A stretch of 7,168 nucleotides of DNA from DAIRVC01 sp036803025 (GTDB lineage Bacteria > Chloroflexota > Anaerolineae > Anaerolineales > E44-bin32). The stretch's first letter is position 1; every line of letters starts with the position of its first letter. The translations under genes and the position numbers were made by a program. This document shows positions 6,914 to 7,168 of the stretch, piece after piece. The DNA lies in contig DAIRVC010000139.1 in assembly GCA_036803025.1 (NCBI GenBank), positions 1-7,168 on the forward strand, in the 5' to 3' direction. The notes beneath the pieces were generated by a model. It was not told the origin of the DNA and did no database searches. It saw nothing but the letters and a program-made list of their open reading frames with translations.

Positions 6914-7168
6914 GTGGCCAGTCTGACCGGCAAGACCATCGGACCCTATCGCCTGCTCGAGCTCCTCGGGCATGGCGGCATGGCCGCCGTCTTCAAGGCC
7001 TACGACACGAAGACAGAGCGTGAGGTCGCGCTCAAGATCCTCGCCCCCTCACTCGCTCAGGACCCCCGCTTCACCAAGCGTTTCGTCCGCGAAGCCAAGA
7101 TCGTCCTTCAGACCAAGCACCCCAACATCGTCCCGGTCTGGGATTTCGGCCTGCAGGACGAGTACTTC
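6914..7168 (+). CDS. PknB-type Ser/Thr protein kinase, N-terminal part, cut by the right edge
   Basis: This is the start of a Hanks-type kinase that phosphorylates Ser/Thr on protein substrates. The 85 visible residues cover the beginning of the N-lobe. IGPYRLLELLGHGGMAAVFK (9-28) includes the glycine-rich ATP loop, followed by AYD (29-31). VALKIL (38-43) carries the ATP-anchoring Lys41. RFVREAKIV (56-64) has Glu60, expected to be the helix-C partner of that lysine, and KHPNIVPVWDFG (68-79) follows. The catalytic HRD and DFG motifs, any membrane segment and any sensor domain lie beyond the window. Whether the kinase is active, and what it senses, cannot be judged. The GTG start is chosen because the family typically has a short leader before the IG-YR segment and an AGGA sits 7 bases upstream. 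It is transcribed divergently from the macrodomain gene; the two may share the regulatory region between them, but no functional link is shown. Confidence 0.93.
   Translation, partial: MASLTGKTIGPYRLLELLGHGGMAAVFKAYDTKTEREVALKILAPSLAQDPRFTKRFVREAKIVLQTKHPNIVPVWDFGLQDEYF

Noticed and set aside
6625..6939. 104-codon minus-strand frame across the intergenic region
   Set aside because: It overlaps the macrodomain start, both putative promoters and the kinase start, and shows no domain or ribosome site that would support it.

Overview
This is a GC-rich, gene-dense bacterial chromosomal window. All seven genes I can support are recognisable housekeeping or widespread families. I see no mobile element, CRISPR array, tRNA or rRNA. 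GC-rich codon use, a PknB-type Ser/Thr kinase, a bacterial DUF711 protein of about 400 residues and a PcrA-like helicase with a Tudor-like C-terminus together suggest a Chloroflexota bacterium (Anaerolineae-like) or another GC-rich soil or water lineage. The lineage is inferred from protein style, not from a marker gene.

Layout. Six genes lie head to tail on the minus strand. In transcription order (right to left) they are: a macrodomain protein (6637-6059), a SpoU/TrmH-family RNA 2'-O-methyltransferase (6062-5289), a DUF711 protein (5292-4072), a PcrA/UvrD helicase (4021-1859), UDP-glucose 4-epimerase GalE (1812-835) and the N-terminal part of isocitrate dehydrogenase (647 to beyond the left edge). 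The first three are joined by 4-base start/stop overlaps (ATGA, then GTGA). The next two gaps are 50 and 46 bases. A larger 187-base gap precedes icd and contains its own TATAAT, so icd is probably a separate transcription unit. On the plus strand, a Ser/Thr protein kinase begins at 6914 and runs off the right edge. It is divergent from the macrodomain gene across a 276-base intergenic region. That region has a promoter-like box for each direction and an imperfect inverted repeat just upstream of the kinase -10.

How the genes work together. The minus-strand cluster mixes ADP-ribose metabolism or signalling (macrodomain), RNA modification (SpoU), an uncharacterised family (DUF711), DNA repair (PcrA), sugar-nucleotide metabolism (GalE) and the TCA cycle (Icd). 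There is no single obvious pathway. The tight macrodomain-methyltransferase-DUF711 overlap is the only part that looks like a co-translated unit. I found no convincing new system. The most useful points are a corrected macrodomain start, the DUF711 context, and the structured divergent regulatory region in front of the kinase.
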